Positions 1 to 9,137 are shown, counted from the stretch's first letter. The stretch is 64,000 nucleotides of DNA from Vibrio splendidus (GCF_024347615.1 NZ_AP025508.1:3782001-3846000); one strand, 5' to 3'. Notes: generated by a model not told the origin, from the letters alone. A program made the numbers and translations.

Positions 1-5
1 AAATT

Positions 6-42
6 AAAAAAGCCCAAGTTAGTAGACTAACTTGGGCTTTTT
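6..42. terminator. Rho-independent terminator downstream of yhhQ
   Basis: A near-perfect inverted repeat with arms AGCCCAAGTTAGT and its complement is flanked by an A-run on the left and a T-run on the right. It can therefore work in both directions. On the minus strand it lies about 40 bases beyond the yhhQ stop codon. Confidence 0.9.
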
Positions 43-82
43 CTTATCGCTGCATTAATGCTTTGCGTTACAAGTCTCAAAC

Positions 83-754
83 TTAAGCGTTAACACCTGT
101 CGCTTTAAAGTCAGGGTTCACTGCGGTTAACTTCTTAACCACGTAATTAAGAAGCACACCGTACATAGGCACGAACAAACCTAAGCTAATGATGAGTTTG
201 AATCCGTAATCAACCAACGCAATCTCAGTCCAGTGCTCAGCCATGAATGGATCTGGGCTTTGGTAGAAGGCAATCGCAAAGAACGCGATGGTATCAATGG
301 CATTACCAAAAAGTGTCGAACACGTTGGCGCAACCCACCATTGCTTCATTTGGCGTAAGCGGTTGAACACATGCACATCCAAGATCTGACCGAGCAAATA
401 AGCCATGAAGCTTGCCGCTGCGATGCGTGCAACAAACAGGTTGAACTCGCCTAGTTGGCTAAAGCCTTGGAATGAACCTTCAAAGAACACCACAGACAAT
501 AAATAAGAAACGGCCAGTGCAGGCAACATCACTAAGAAAATGATTTTACGAGCAAGCTGCGCGCCAAAAATGCGTACTGTGAGATCGGTTGCTAGGAAGA
601 TAAACGGGAAAGTGAAAGCACCCCAAGTGGTGTGCATACCGAAGACGGTAAAAGGTAGCTGAACCAAATAGTTGCTTGACGCAATAATGACCAAATGGAA
701 CAAAACTAATAGTGCTAGGGCTTTGCGCTGTTGCGCAGGGGTAAAGTTACTCAT
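83..754 (-). CDS. yhhQ: Queuosine precursor transporter YhhQ
   Basis: Inner-membrane protein of the VUT/COG1738 family, known to import 7-cyano-7-deazaguanine and related precursors for queuosine in tRNA. About 223 residues, with roughly six hydrophobic segments and the family-like stretches TTWGAFTFPFIFLATDL and GNAIDTIAFFAIAF. The start at 754 (MSNFTPAQQ) is chosen because it follows an AAAAGG ribosome site at a normal distance. An in-frame ATG at 805 would add 17 residues that read straight through the probable preQ1 riboswitch, so it is rejected. The gene stands alone, with a terminator behind it. Identification is by family pattern and is firm at family level; the exact substrate is inferred. 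Confidence 0.9.
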   Translation of the reverse strand: MSNFTPAQQRKALALLVLFHLVIIASSNYLVQLPFTVFGMHTTWGAFTFPFIFLATDLTVRIFGAQLARKIIFLVMLPALAVSYLLSVVFFEGSFQGFSQLGEFNLFVARIAAASFMAYLLGQILDVHVFNRLRQMKQWWVAPTCSTLFGNAIDTIAFFAIAFYQSPDPFMAEHWTEIALVDYGFKLIISLGLFVPMYGVLLNYVVKKLTAVNPDFKATGVNA

Positions 755-760
755 GCTGTA

Positions 761-796
761 CCTTTTTAGTTTGGTTTGGGGGTGAGGGAACCCAAA
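761..796 (-). promoter_or_regulatory. Probable preQ1-I riboswitch controlling yhhQ
   Basis: On the minus strand the leader reads TTTGGG, loop TTCCCTCACC, then CCCAAA, followed by the A-rich tail CCAAACTAAAAAGG. This is the preQ1-I plan: a short P1 stem, a loop with a C/U-rich segment, and an AACTAAAAAGG tail that can pair back (CCU with AGG) to form a pseudoknot. The tail's AAGG is also the yhhQ ribosome site, so the expected mode is translational repression when precursor is plentiful. The gene product being a queuosine-precursor transporter supports the call. No covariance model was run. Confidence 0.75.
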
Positions 797-964
797 TCGA
801 GTCATTTCTTCGAATAATCCAAGAAAGCTCTTACCAATAATGTGAATTAAAAATGTTTCTATAATTTGCTCTATTGAGCGGCGGGCGATTATACATTAAT
901 CAATATTGGCTGCAACGGTGAGAACAAACGCAAACGTTTATCCTCACTTTTATTGGTGAATAAC

Positions 965-1070
965 GCTAGAAGCTCTGTTTTTTAAAGCGATGTTTTTAGA
1001 AGCTATGCTAAACGTTAGAAACCACGCTTGAAGTTAGAAACCATGCCAAAAGTTAGAAGCCGCGCTTGAA
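965..1070. repeat. 19-bp tandem repeat copying the end of the DUF3630 gene
   Basis: Three clear 19-base units lie head to tail at 1014-1032, 1033-1051 and 1052-1070 (first unit GTTAGAAACCACGCTTGAA). A more diverged copy occupies 995-1013, and a possible fifth starts near 965. The unit at 1052-1070 encodes the last residues and stop of the neighbouring minus-strand gene (…LFKRGF stop). The other units therefore look like successive duplications of that gene's 3' end, now untranslated. Confidence 0.7.
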
Positions 1071-1364
1071 AAGCGTCGCGAGATAATCGAACTCTTCTCG
1101 GCTTTCTTCAGCGTTTAACGACTCAAACCAAATTGATTCGCTGTAATGCTCAGACTTTAAAAACATTCGACAGTCTTCAAAATCAATCAACCAAGAGTGC
1201 ATGTCAGCGTCCCATTGTTTTTCAACAACAGAAGCTGACAGCAACGCCACCAGTTTTTCACCTAGCACTTCATAAGAATCAAAATCAAAACTTGGAGACG
1301 TAATCAGTAAACGCCCTTCCTCAGCCAAATACTCTCTTAAGCCAAATTCTGTTGGTGTTGTCAT
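1053..1364 (-). CDS. DUF3630 family protein
   Basis: 103-residue acidic, soluble protein with no signal peptide or membrane segment. I recognise it as the DUF3630 family seen next to recQ in Vibrio. Its function is unknown. The middle and end (MHSWLIDFEDCRMFLKSEHY, then ESIWFESL) have the alternating pattern of a small alpha/beta fold. It lies 72 bases downstream of recQ on the same strand and may be co-transcribed with it. Its final codons are duplicated downstream as a tandem repeat. The ATG at 1364 gives the expected full length. Confidence 0.75.
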   Translation of the reverse strand: MTTPTEFGLREYLAEEGRLLITSPSFDFDSYEVLGEKLVALLSASVVEKQWDADMHSWLIDFEDCRMFLKSEHYSESIWFESLNAEESREEFDYLATLFKRGF

Positions 1365-1436
1365 GTCCCTATCAACCTTATTCTTTTTCTATGAGCTAAT
1401 CGTTTTTACAAGCTAAACACTTCTGAAAACTAGCAA

Positions 1437-3275
1437 TTAGCCGTGTGTGGTGATGTGTTCTTGAATCAAATCTAAGAATGGATCAGCGTACTTATCGAGT
1501 TTGCGTTGACCGACACCATTCACTGCTAACATCTCGCCATAAGATGTGGGTAGGATTTCAGCCATATCAATCAGCGTCGCGTCACTGAATACCACATAAG
1601 GTGGTAAGCCATCTTCATCTGCAATCGACTTACGCAGCTTTCGCAGTTTCGCAAACAGCTTCTTATCGTAATTCTTGCTACTGAGTTTATCAGACTTAGC
1701 ATTACGAACTGCGGTATCTAAACGAGGTACAGCCAACTCCAAAGACATCTCTCCGCGCAGTAACGGACGGGCTTCTTCTGTTAACTGTAATGTCGAGTTA
1801 CGAGTAATGTTCTGGAACAGCAAGCCTTTGTGAATCAACTGACGGAAGATACTTATCCAGTAATCGTGGCTATGGTCGCGGCCAATGCCGTAGGTAGACA
1901 ATTTATCGTGGCCATTATCACGGACACGGATGTTCTGCATGCCACGCATCACTTCCACCACGTAACCCATACCAAACGACTGATTGACACGGTACACACA
2001 AGACAATGCCTTCTGCGCTTCTTTAGTCGCATCAAAATGCTTAGGTGGATCGAGGCAGATATCGCAGTTGCCGCATTGCTTCTCGCGATATTCGCCAAAA
2101 TAGTTCAATAGAACCTGACGACGACAGGTTTGCGCTTCGGCAAAGGCACTCATCGCGTTCAGCTTGTGCATCTCAACTTGTTTCTGTGGGCCTTCTTCTT
2201 TCTCATCCAGCATGCGACGCAGCCAACCCATATCAGCCGGGTCAAACAGCATCATCGCTTCAGCAGGTAAGCCATCACGACCCGCACGGCCAGTCTCTTG
2301 ATAGTAAGATTCGATATTGCGTGGAATATCAAAGTGCACCACAAAGCGTACATTGGGTTTATTGATGCCCATACCAAACGCCACAGTCGCCACGACGATC
2401 TGAATATCATCACGTTGGAAAGCTTCTTGAACGTAAGCACGTTCGTCGGTATCCATGCCAGCATGGTAACCCGCAGCGCGAATACCGTTATTGCACAGCT
2501 TCTCGGTCACCATCTCCACTTTCTTACGGCTACCACAGTAGATGATGCCGCAATTGCCTTTCTGTGTTTCTAGGTAGCGAACCACCTGTGACACGGGCTT
2601 GTGCTTCTCAACCAAGTTGTAGCGAATATTAGGGCGATCGAAGCTGCCTAAATGCGTATGTGGATCCACCAACTGCAAGCGCGAGATAATATCTTTACGA
2701 GTCGCATCATCGGCAGTTGCCGTTAGCGCCATGTAAGGTACATGTGGGAAATACTGTTTAAGCTGACCTAATGATGCATATTCAGGGCGGAAATCGTGCC
2801 CCCACTGAGAGATACAGTGCGCTTCATCGACCGCAATCATCGAAAGCGGTAAGCCTTGTAGACGCTCGATAAAGTCACGCATCAACACGCGCTCTGGCGA
2901 GACATACACCATTTTCAACTGACCTGAGTTCATACGATTAAAGACCGAGATCAGGTTCTCTCGCGGCATCGACGAGTTAATGCACTCTGCCGCGACACCG
3001 TTGGCTTTCAACTGATCAACCTGGTCTTTCATCAACGAAATCAGCGGTGAGATAACCAGAGTCAGCCCTTCACGAACCAAAGCCGGGATTTGGTAACACA
3101 GCGATTTACCGCCACCGGTTGGCATAATCACCAAGCTGTCTTTGCCCTCAACGGCCAAATCAATGACCTCTTGCTGACCATCGCGAAAGCTTTGATAGCC
3201 GAACACATCTTGCAAGATGGTTTGCGCATCATTCGCGGGAGTTGGTATTTGCTCAGCAATCAGAGTGGCGGTCAT
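1437..3275 (-). CDS. recQ: ATP-dependent DNA helicase RecQ
   Basis: 3'-5' DNA helicase of the RecF recombination pathway, acting on gaps and stalled forks. 612 residues, the normal RecQ length. Walker A MPTGGGKS is near residues 51-58, the DEAH box is in [17 protein letters not shown], and motif VI is in [15 protein letters not shown] zinc site follows ([10 protein letters not shown] then CGNCDIC), and an HRDC domain lies at the C-terminus ([14 protein letters not shown]). The start at 3275 (MTATLIAEQ) has AGGAA five bases upstream. An upstream in-frame extension of 53 residues toward 3434 is not RecQ-like and runs through the divergent promoter region shared with rarD. Confidence 0.97.
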   Translation of the reverse strand: MTATLIAEQIPTPANDAQTILQDVFGYQSFRDGQQEVIDLAVEGKDSLVIMPTGGGKSLCYQIPALVREGLTLVISPLISLMKDQVDQLKANGVAAECINSSMPRENLISVFNRMNSGQLKMVYVSPERVLMRDFIERLQGLPLSMIAVDEAHCISQWGHDFRPEYASLGQLKQYFPHVPYMALTATADDATRKDIISRLQLVDPHTHLGSFDRPNIRYNLVEKHKPVSQVVRYLETQKGNCGIIYCGSRKKVEMVTEKLCNNGIRAAGYHAGMDTDERAYVQEAFQRDDIQIVVATVAFGMGINKPNVRFVVHFDIPRNIESYYQETGRAGRDGLPAEAMMLFDPADMGWLRRMLDEKEEGPQKQVEMHKLNAMSAFAEAQTCRRQVLLNYFGEYREKQCGNCDICLDPPKHFDATKEAQKALSCVYRVNQSFGMGYVVEVMRGMQNIRVRDNGHDKLSTYGIGRDHSHDYWISIFRQLIHKGLLFQNITRNSTLQLTEEARPLLRGEMSLELAVPRLDTAVRNAKSDKLSSKNYDKKLFAKLRKLRKSIADEDGLPPYVVFSDATLIDMAEILPTSYGEMLAVNGVGQRKLDKYADPFLDLIQEHITTHG

Positions 3276-3454
3276 TATGGTTCCTAATCGAGGTATGAAA
3301 TCAGCAAGCATCTTCGGCAAGCAAGTCGCACATTGTAGAGGGGAACGCTGGCGAATTAAACCGCAAATTGTTAGGTGAAAAGGGTTATCGCTCCTATACT
3401 GACCAACTCTCTTATAAATCTTATTAATAAGCACTCAGTGCTAGAGAAAGATGC

Positions 3455-4363
3455 ATGACACAGGAAGAACAACAACGTACGCGCCAGGGAGTTTTGCTTG
3501 CCGTCGGCGCCTACACCATGTGGGGGGTCGCCCCTATATATTTCAAATCTTTAAGTGACGTATCCCCGTTAGAGATCCTTAGCCACCGTGTAGTATGGTC
3601 CTTTTTCCTACTCGCTTTCTTACTGCACATTGGCCGCAGCTGGCGTAAAGTCCGCGACATCCTGACCTCGAAACCAAAAATGCTCTATTTGGTGGCGACG
3701 TCTATTTTGGTGGGCGCTAACTGGCTTATTTTTATTTGGGCGGTGAATTCCAATCACATGCTTGATGCCAGCTTGGGGTATTACATCAACCCACTGATTA
3801 ACGTGTTGCTCGGGATGCTCTTCCTCGGCGAACGCTTACGTAAGCTGCAATGGTTTGCAGTGGCTCTTGCTGCGATTGGCGTATTAATCCAATTAATTGC
3901 CTTCGGTTCAGTGCCGATCGTCGCCATTGCCCTAGCCTTTAGCTTCGGTTTTTATGGCTTACTGCGTAAAAAGGTGAGCTTAGAAGCGCAAACAGGTTTG
4001 TTCATTGAGACTCTGGTTATGTTACCTCTCGCAGCAACGTACCTATTGTTTATTGCTGATAGCCCAACCTCGGACTTCTCAATGAACCCAATGCAACTCA
4101 ATCTATTACTGGTTGCTGCTGGTGTTATTACCACCATTCCACTGCTGTGCTTTACTGGCGCTGCAACACGTTTAAAGCTATCGACCCTCGGCTTCTTCCA
4201 GTACATTGGACCAAGCTTAATGTTCTTGTTAGCGGTGCTGATTTATGGCGAAGCGTTTACCAGTGACAAAGCGATTACCTTCGCCTTTATTTGGGGAGCG
4301 TTGGTGATATTCAGCTTTGACGGTCTGCGTAACAACAGAAAGAACAAACGCGCTAAGCAGTAA
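3455..4363 (+). CDS. rarD: EamA-family transporter RarD
   Basis: 302-residue inner-membrane protein with about ten hydrophobic helices in two EamA repeats. The N-terminus (GAYTMWGVAPIYFKSL, then EILSHRVVWSFFLL) is characteristic of RarD, named from chloramphenicol-sensitivity work in E. coli. The natural substrate is not established. The gene is divergent from recQ with about 180 bases between starts, and a strong terminator follows at 4405. The ribosome site before 3455 is weak (AGAAAG), but no better start exists downstream. Confidence 0.92.
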   Translation: MTQEEQQRTRQGVLLAVGAYTMWGVAPIYFKSLSDVSPLEILSHRVVWSFFLLAFLLHIGRSWRKVRDILTSKPKMLYLVATSILVGANWLIFIWAVNSNHMLDASLGYYINPLINVLLGMLFLGERLRKLQWFAVALAAIGVLIQLIAFGSVPIVAIALAFSFGFYGLLRKKVSLEAQTGLFIETLVMLPLAATYLLFIADSPTSDFSMNPMQLNLLLVAAGVITTIPLLCFTGAATRLKLSTLGFFQYIGPSLMFLLAVLIYGEAFTSDKAITFAFIWGALVIFSFDGLRNNRKNKRAKQ

Positions 4364-4404
4364 CACTGATCGTTTTTTACAAGACAATCCCTTAATACGA
4401 AGAT

Positions 4405-4445
4405 AAGCTTGGTTGAATTGATGACTATTTGACCAAGCTTTTTTG
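4405..4445 (+). terminator. Rho-independent terminator of rarD
   Basis: Inverted repeat AAGCTTGGT … ACCAAGCTT, extended by further weaker pairs inside, followed directly by six T. It ends five bases before the ATG at 4450 of the AraC-type gene. This argues against the TTG at 4429 as that gene's start. Confidence 0.85.
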
Positions 4446-4449
4446 TACC

Positions 4450-5244
4450 ATGGATAAAGTCCACTACTACTCTACCCCAACAGAAGATATCAGCCTGATC
4501 CAAGCTCAATACCAAGAGTTTGCTTTTCAGCGCCACTATCATTTGGACTTTCACATTGGTTTAATTACCCAAGGACAGCAGAAATTCGTCTATAAAGGGA
4601 CGAGCCATAATGTTGGTGCAGGCCAAGTTGTTATCATGCCACCCGATGAGCTGCATGATGGGCACTCCAAACTCGATTCGGGTTATCAAGTCAGTGTGTT
4701 TGCCGTATCTCCCCAATGGTTTCAAGATCTTGCCGATCCCAAGAAGAATGGTCACACATTAGGCTTTTCTGAGTTGATCCTCTCCGATCAAGCTGCATTT
4801 TCACAATTACGCAACTTGCACGGCCTATTAATCCATCAAAACATCAGCCAGCTCGCTCAAGATTGCTTACCTTTCGAAGGGTTCTCGACGATTGTCGATC
4901 GTTATGCGAAATTTGGATCGAAGAGTGACATCAAACTGGGTAATCAATCGATTGATACGCTAAAAGACTACTTGATGGCGAACTTGGATCAACCAGTGCG
5001 ATTAGAACAATTGTCTGAGTTGTGTGGTTTAACCACGACTCAATTCCAACGCCATTTTAAAAACAGAATGGGCATTACGCCTTATGCATGGCTGAGCCGT
5101 TTACGTATGGAACAGAGCATGCGTCTGATTAAGTCTGGGATATGTGGTACCAAGGTCGCGCACCAAGTAGGCTTCTATGATCAAGCACACTTCTCTAAGG
5201 CTTTCAAAACCACGTTCGGCGTACCACCCTCACAAATCAACTAA
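4450..5244 (+). CDS. AraC-family transcriptional regulator
   Basis: 264 residues from the ATG at 4450. The N-terminal half is a cupin-like AraC-binding domain (FQRHYHLDFHIGLITQGQQ, then a histidine near MPPDELHDGHS). The C-terminal 100 residues hold two helix-turn-helix units (LEQLSELCGLTTTQFQRHF and VAHQVGFYDQAHFSKAFK). The gene sits directly upstream of an amino-acid exporter, the usual arrangement where the AraC protein senses the exported compound and activates the exporter. That regulatory link is inferred from position. A TTG at 4429 is in frame but lies inside the rarD terminator. Confidence 0.9.
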   Translation: MDKVHYYSTPTEDISLIQAQYQEFAFQRHYHLDFHIGLITQGQQKFVYKGTSHNVGAGQVVIMPPDELHDGHSKLDSGYQVSVFAVSPQWFQDLADPKKNGHTLGFSELILSDQAAFSQLRNLHGLLIHQNISQLAQDCLPFEGFSTIVDRYAKFGSKSDIKLGNQSIDTLKDYLMANLDQPVRLEQLSELCGLTTTQFQRHFKNRMGITPYAWLSRLRMEQSMRLIKSGICGTKVAHQVGFYDQAHFSKAFKTTFGVPPSQIN

Positions 5245-5343
5245 GTGTTGATAATTTACAATTGCTCGATTTCAAATCACGGTAAGCTACGCTCAATACG
5301 ATTACTTATTTAAAAATAGCGGCAACGTTATTGAGAACTGACG

Positions 5344-6006
5344 ATGAACGAAGTCACCATACTGATCACCCTAGCCTCTATCCACTTCATCGCTTTGATG
5401 AGCCCCGGCCCTGATTTTGCGTTAGTCGTGCAAAATGCGACGCGTCACGGACGCCAGACAGGCTTGTACATTGCGCTTGGTTTATCTTGCGGGATCTTGC
5501 TGCACTCATTACTGAGCCTGACGGGAATCAGTTACCTAGTCCACCAGCAACCCACATTGTTTGCCATTATCCAACTAGCCGGCGGTAGCTACTTACTGTA
5601 CTTAGGTTACGGAGCACTTAAAGCAACCTGGCAAATCATTCAGAACCACGACGATGACGACGATACCGTCAATTCCAACGATCTGATTCTGACCAATAAG
5701 CGTCAGGCATTTTCGAAAGGGTTTGCGACCAATATTCTCAACCCAAAGGCTTTGGTGTTCTTTATCAGCTTGATGTCGAGCCTAGTGCCTGCCGACATGT
5801 CTCTGTCAGGTAAAGGCTTTGCTCTGATCATCCTATTTGGTCTGTCTCTGTTTTGGTTCTCACTACTGGCTTGGATGCTTTCGACTAAAGCATTGCAAAA
5901 GAAACTCAGCGAAGCAACGGTATACATCGATGGCTTATGTGGCGTGGTATTCAGCCTTATTGGCGTGAGTATTCTTTGGCAGTCGCTGTCCGGTTTAATC
6001 GCTTAA
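5344..6006 (+). CDS. LysE/RhtB-family amino-acid exporter
   Basis: 220-residue membrane protein with about six hydrophobic segments. The RhtB signature is near the N-terminus (ALMSPGPDFALVVQNATRHG) and the second conserved block is FSKGFATNILNPKALVFF. A very acidic cytoplasmic loop (HDDDDDTVNSND) lies mid-protein. Family members export threonine, homoserine, leucine or similar compounds; the substrate here cannot be read from sequence. About 100 bases separate it from the AraC regulator upstream, its likely controller. Confidence 0.9.
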   Translation: MNEVTILITLASIHFIALMSPGPDFALVVQNATRHGRQTGLYIALGLSCGILLHSLLSLTGISYLVHQQPTLFAIIQLAGGSYLLYLGYGALKATWQIIQNHDDDDDTVNSNDLILTNKRQAFSKGFATNILNPKALVFFISLMSSLVPADMSLSGKGFALIILFGLSLFWFSLLAWMLSTKALQKKLSEATVYIDGLCGVVFSLIGVSILWQSLSGLIA

Positions 6007-6097
6007 ATTCGAATCAAGATTACAATTCGTTAACAACACTCTGGCTATCTCATCTTTCCACTGCCAATCTGGCTCTGCATATTAAAAGGAGAAGATC

Positions 6098-7855
6098 ATG
6101 CAGTGGAAAACAAAACTAACAACCCTCGCCACTTCTACCCTACTTTTTGCCTCTCACGTCAGTTGGGCAAATCAAGCTGCCGATTCCGTCGCACCCGAAC
6201 AAAGTAGTGGTTTAGAAACCAAACAGCTCGTTAAAACCAACGATTGGATGGTCACCGCGGCCAACCCTCTTGCCACACAAGCCGGTGCTGATGTACTTGC
6301 TCGTGGTGGTAACGCGATAGACGCCATGGTTGCTGTGCAGCTTATGCTTGGCTTAGTGGAACCTCAGTCATCAGGTATTGGTGGCGGCGCGTTCCTTGTT
6401 TATTTTGATGGCAAGGACAAGCAACTCAAAACCTACGATGGCCGTGAAACCGCGCCGCTTGATGCCACGCCACGTCTATTCCAAGACGAAAACGGCCAAC
6501 CGCTTAAATTCTATGATGCCGTGGTTGGCGGTCGTTCTGTTGGCACGCCAGGCACGGTGCAATTACTGTGGGACACTCACCAGAAGTACGGCAAGCTCGA
6601 ATGGGCATCACTGATTAAGCCCATTGCTCAACTGGCTGAAAAAGGTTTTACCATCAGCCCACGCTTAGCCACCTTGATTGAAAATGACCAACAGCAACTA
6701 AGCCGCTTTGCCACTACCAAAGCCTACTTCTTCAATGCCGATGGCAACCCGAAAACAGCTGGCACGCAACTTAAGAACCCAGAGTACGCGGCAACGTTAA
6801 ACGCTATTTCTAAGAACGGTGCTAAGGCCTTTTACCAAGGTGAGATTTCTACCGACATCATCAATACCGTGCAAACAGCGAAAGGTAACCCGGGCGTATT
6901 AGCACAGAAAGACTTCGACGCTTATTCGATTAAGCAGCGCGAGCCGGTTTGTTCTGCTTATGAAAGCTACCAAGTGTGCGGAATGGGTCCACCAAGTTCA
7001 GGTGCATTAACGGTTGGGCAGATCTTAGCGATGACCGAGCAGTTTGATCTTAAATCATGGGGACCAAACGACGCGAAATCTTGGCAAGTGTTAGCAGATG
7101 CTTCTCGCCTAGCCTTTGCAGACCGTGGTATGTACATGGCGGATCAAGATTATGTGCCAATGCCTACCCAAGGGTTAGTGAATACTGACTATTTGCAGGA
7201 ACGTGCTCAGTTAATTACCGCAGGTAAGGCATTGGCAAGCGCATCTTCAGGCACACCGCCGTGGGATCATGCGATGCAGAGAAGCCAAGATGTTTCTATT
7301 GAATTACCGTCCACCAGCCACTTCAATATTGTCGATAGCGATGGCAATGTCGTGTCGATGACCACCACCATTGAGAATGCCTTTGGCTCACGCTTGATGG
7401 TAAGAGGCTTCCTACTCAACAACGAACTGACGGATTTCTCATTCAAGACCCATAACGATGGTAAGCCTATCGCCAACCGACTTGAACCGGGTAAGCGTCC
7501 GCGCTCTTCAATGGCACCGACCATCATCATGCAAGACGATAAACCTTACATGGCAATTGGCTCTCCGGGAGGCAGCCGTATCATAGGTTATGTGGCACAA
7601 GCGATCATTGCTCATACCCAATGGGACATGGATATTCAGCAAGCCATCAATCAACCACACTTCCTAAACCGCTTCGGTACCTTAGATTTGGAAAAAGGAA
7701 CATCAGCGGAAAACTTCAAACCTGAGCTAGAAAAGATGGGATTTGAGGTCAACGTTCGCGATCTTAACTCTGGTTTACACGCGATTCGCATCACAAAAGA
7801 TGGTTTAGAAGGCGCTGCAGACCCTCGTCGTGAAGGTGCAGCCATTGGTCAGTAG
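6098..7855 (+). CDS. ggt: Gamma-glutamyltransferase
   Basis: 585-residue periplasmic enzyme that cleaves glutathione and transfers its gamma-glutamyl group. A Sec signal peptide ending near SWA (residues 1-24) is visible. The protein is made as one chain and cuts itself before a threonine. By alignment in my head with E. coli Ggt the nucleophile is Thr406 in LPSTSHFNIVDSDGN. The oxyanion/substrate motif GSPGGSRI is near residue 488. An AAAGGAG ribosome site precedes the start. The gene ends just before a large palindrome and the csrB-type RNA gene. Confidence 0.96.
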   Translation: MQWKTKLTTLATSTLLFASHVSWANQAADSVAPEQSSGLETKQLVKTNDWMVTAANPLATQAGADVLARGGNAIDAMVAVQLMLGLVEPQSSGIGGGAFLVYFDGKDKQLKTYDGRETAPLDATPRLFQDENGQPLKFYDAVVGGRSVGTPGTVQLLWDTHQKYGKLEWASLIKPIAQLAEKGFTISPRLATLIENDQQQLSRFATTKAYFFNADGNPKTAGTQLKNPEYAATLNAISKNGAKAFYQGEISTDIINTVQTAKGNPGVLAQKDFDAYSIKQREPVCSAYESYQVCGMGPPSSGALTVGQILAMTEQFDLKSWGPNDAKSWQVLADASRLAFADRGMYMADQDYVPMPTQGLVNTDYLQERAQLITAGKALASASSGTPPWDHAMQRSQDVSIELPSTSHFNIVDSDGNVVSMTTTIENAFGSRLMVRGFLLNNELTDFSFKTHNDGKPIANRLEPGKRPRSSMAPTIIMQDDKPYMAIGSPGGSRIIGYVAQAIIAHTQWDMDIQQAINQPHFLNRFGTLDLEKGTSAENFKPELEKMGFEVNVRDLNSGLHAIRITKDGLEGAADPRREGAAIGQ

Positions 7856-7871
7856 GGAATAATCCTCCCTT

Positions 7872-7917
7872 TTTACTCACTGCCTTGTGCGAGATCTCTC
7901 ACAAGGCAGTGAGTAAA
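7872..7917. promoter_or_regulatory. 46-bp palindrome containing a VarA/UvrY (GacA)-like box
   Basis: Arms at 7872-7889 (TTTACTCACTGCCTTGTG) and 7900-7917 are perfectly complementary. The central ten bases add four more pairs, with a single mismatch in the whole element. Its core at 7886-7903, TGTGCGAGATCTCTCACA, matches 16 of 18 positions of the E. coli UvrY box upstream of csrB as I recall it. It lies about 150 bases before the csrB-like RNA, a similar distance to that in E. coli. It could alternatively or additionally fold at the end of the ggt message, but no T-run follows. Confidence 0.7.
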
Positions 7918-8039
7918 TATCGATATTTGATGACGAAATTAGTCACCTAGATACCGTAACCAATTGAAATGAAACGATACGTACATTTATCATTCAAATA
8001 ATTATATAGAAATTCGCTTATGCACCATTGCTGATAAAT

Positions 8040-8477
8040 AAGGAATCGGTAATATGAATGGTGTCGGAAGGATGCTGACACGGAACAGGAAACGCCAAGG
8101 ACTTGGTTATCTTCAGGATGAAGATTCGATTACTCAGGATGAATAATCGGCATGGATAGCGAAATGGACATTGAATGGACGCAATAGTAACTAGGATGGT
8201 TGCTACTAAGGAAAGACAATGGACACCTCTGGACGAGGAAAGGACTGAACATCAGGATGATGTAAAGGACACCGCTCAAGGAACAAGTGACGCGCGCTAA
8301 CGAGGATTGTTGGCAGATCAGGATAAGATCAAGGACACCGCTAGGAAGGCGACGAAAGGAATACGCTGAAGGATAACAGCACACTATCATGGATTTGATG
8401 CATGGAGCACACTTAGTAGCCGGATTGCTGCGAGTAAGACTATAGACCCCGATGAGCGCAAGCTCTCGGGGTTTTTC
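8040..8477 (+). ncRNA. csrB: CsrB-family regulatory RNA
   Basis: A region with no plausible gene carries about 29 GGA trinucleotides in 390 bases, many as AGGA or ATGGA/CAGGAT between short inverted segments, and ends in a strong terminator (ACCCCGA … TCGGGGTTTTT). This is the signature of CsrB/CsrC RNAs, which bind and titrate many copies of the translational regulator CsrA. In Vibrio these RNAs are switched on by the VarS/VarA two-component system, matching the VarA-like palindrome upstream. The 5' end is uncertain: the GATAAATA at 8033 could be the -10, or TATATA at 8004. Vibrio species have several paralogues, so the exact letter is not certain. Confidence 0.88.
8446..8477 (+). terminator. 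Rho-independent terminator of the CsrB-type RNA
   Basis: Stem CCCCGA-t-GAGC, loop GCAA, GCTC-t-CGGGG, followed by five T. It forms the 3' end of the regulatory RNA. Confidence 0.9.
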
Positions 8478-8639
8478 TTTATCTGTCGTTTCACTTATTC
8501 CTCTCTCAAACAAATAAATCAAAGACCTTTAATTACAATTCTGACATTTAAAGCATTCACTTCTTAACCACTTCCGAGTAACGTAAGTCTTACTAGGCTC
8601 AACTAGTTTCATAACCATAATTAAACTAAGGACAAATTC

Positions 8640-9137
8640 ATGTCACACGTTACCTTCAAAGGCGCTGCTATACCACTAACAGGCACATTCCCACAAACTG
8701 GCGAACAAGCACCAAGCTTTGCACTGACTGCAGGCGACCTTTCTGAACTGACTCTTGCTTCTCTTGAAGGCAAGAAAGTGGTTCTAAACATCTTCCCAAG
8801 TATCGACACAGCAACTTGTGCAACGAGCGTACGTACGTTCAACGCAAAAGCAGCAGAACTTGAGAACACGGTTGTTGTTTGTATTTCTGCTGACCTACCG
8901 TTTGCTGCGGGCCGCTTCTGTGAACTAGAAGGCATTGAAGGCGTTCAACACGCTTCAACTTTCCGTTCTCCTGCATTCGCATCAGACTACGGCGTAGCGA
9001 TCGCTGAAGGCCCACTATCAGGCTTAACAACACGTGCAGTTGTCGTTGTTGATGAAAAAGGTGTGGTGACACACAGCGAGTTGGTTGCAGAGATCACTGA
9101 AGAACCAAACTACGAAGCGGCACTTGCAGCACTGTAA
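8640..9137 (+). CDS. tpx: Thiol peroxidase Tpx
   Basis: 165-residue atypical 2-Cys peroxiredoxin that reduces hydrogen peroxide and organic hydroperoxides with electrons from thioredoxin. The peroxidatic cysteine is Cys60 in FPSIDTATCATSV and the resolving cysteine is Cys94 in GRFCELEGI, matching E. coli Cys61 and Cys95. Length is standard for the family. The start is preceded by AAGGA. The 160-base gap after the csrB terminator should hold its promoter; I could not pick out a convincing regulator site there. A bidirectional terminator follows. Confidence 0.97.
   Translation: MSHVTFKGAAIPLTGTFPQTGEQAPSFALTAGDLSELTLASLEGKKVVLNIFPSIDTATCATSVRTFNAKAAELENTVVVCISADLPFAAGRFCELEGIEGVQHASTFRSPAFASDYGVAIAEGPLSGLTTRAVVVVDEKGVVTHSELVAEITEEPNYEAALAAL

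Noticed and set aside
4429..4449. TTG start for the AraC-type regulator
   Set aside because: It falls within the rarD terminator stem and has no ribosome site.
5650..5700. Acid-rich run in the RhtB exporter as a possible repeat or frame error
   Set aside because: The frame is continuous and the acidic stretch fits a cytoplasmic loop between helices.
8130..8522. 130-codon open frame on the minus strand
   Set aside because: It lies wholly antisense to the GGA-rich CsrB-type RNA, reads through its terminator, and has no recognisable protein pattern.
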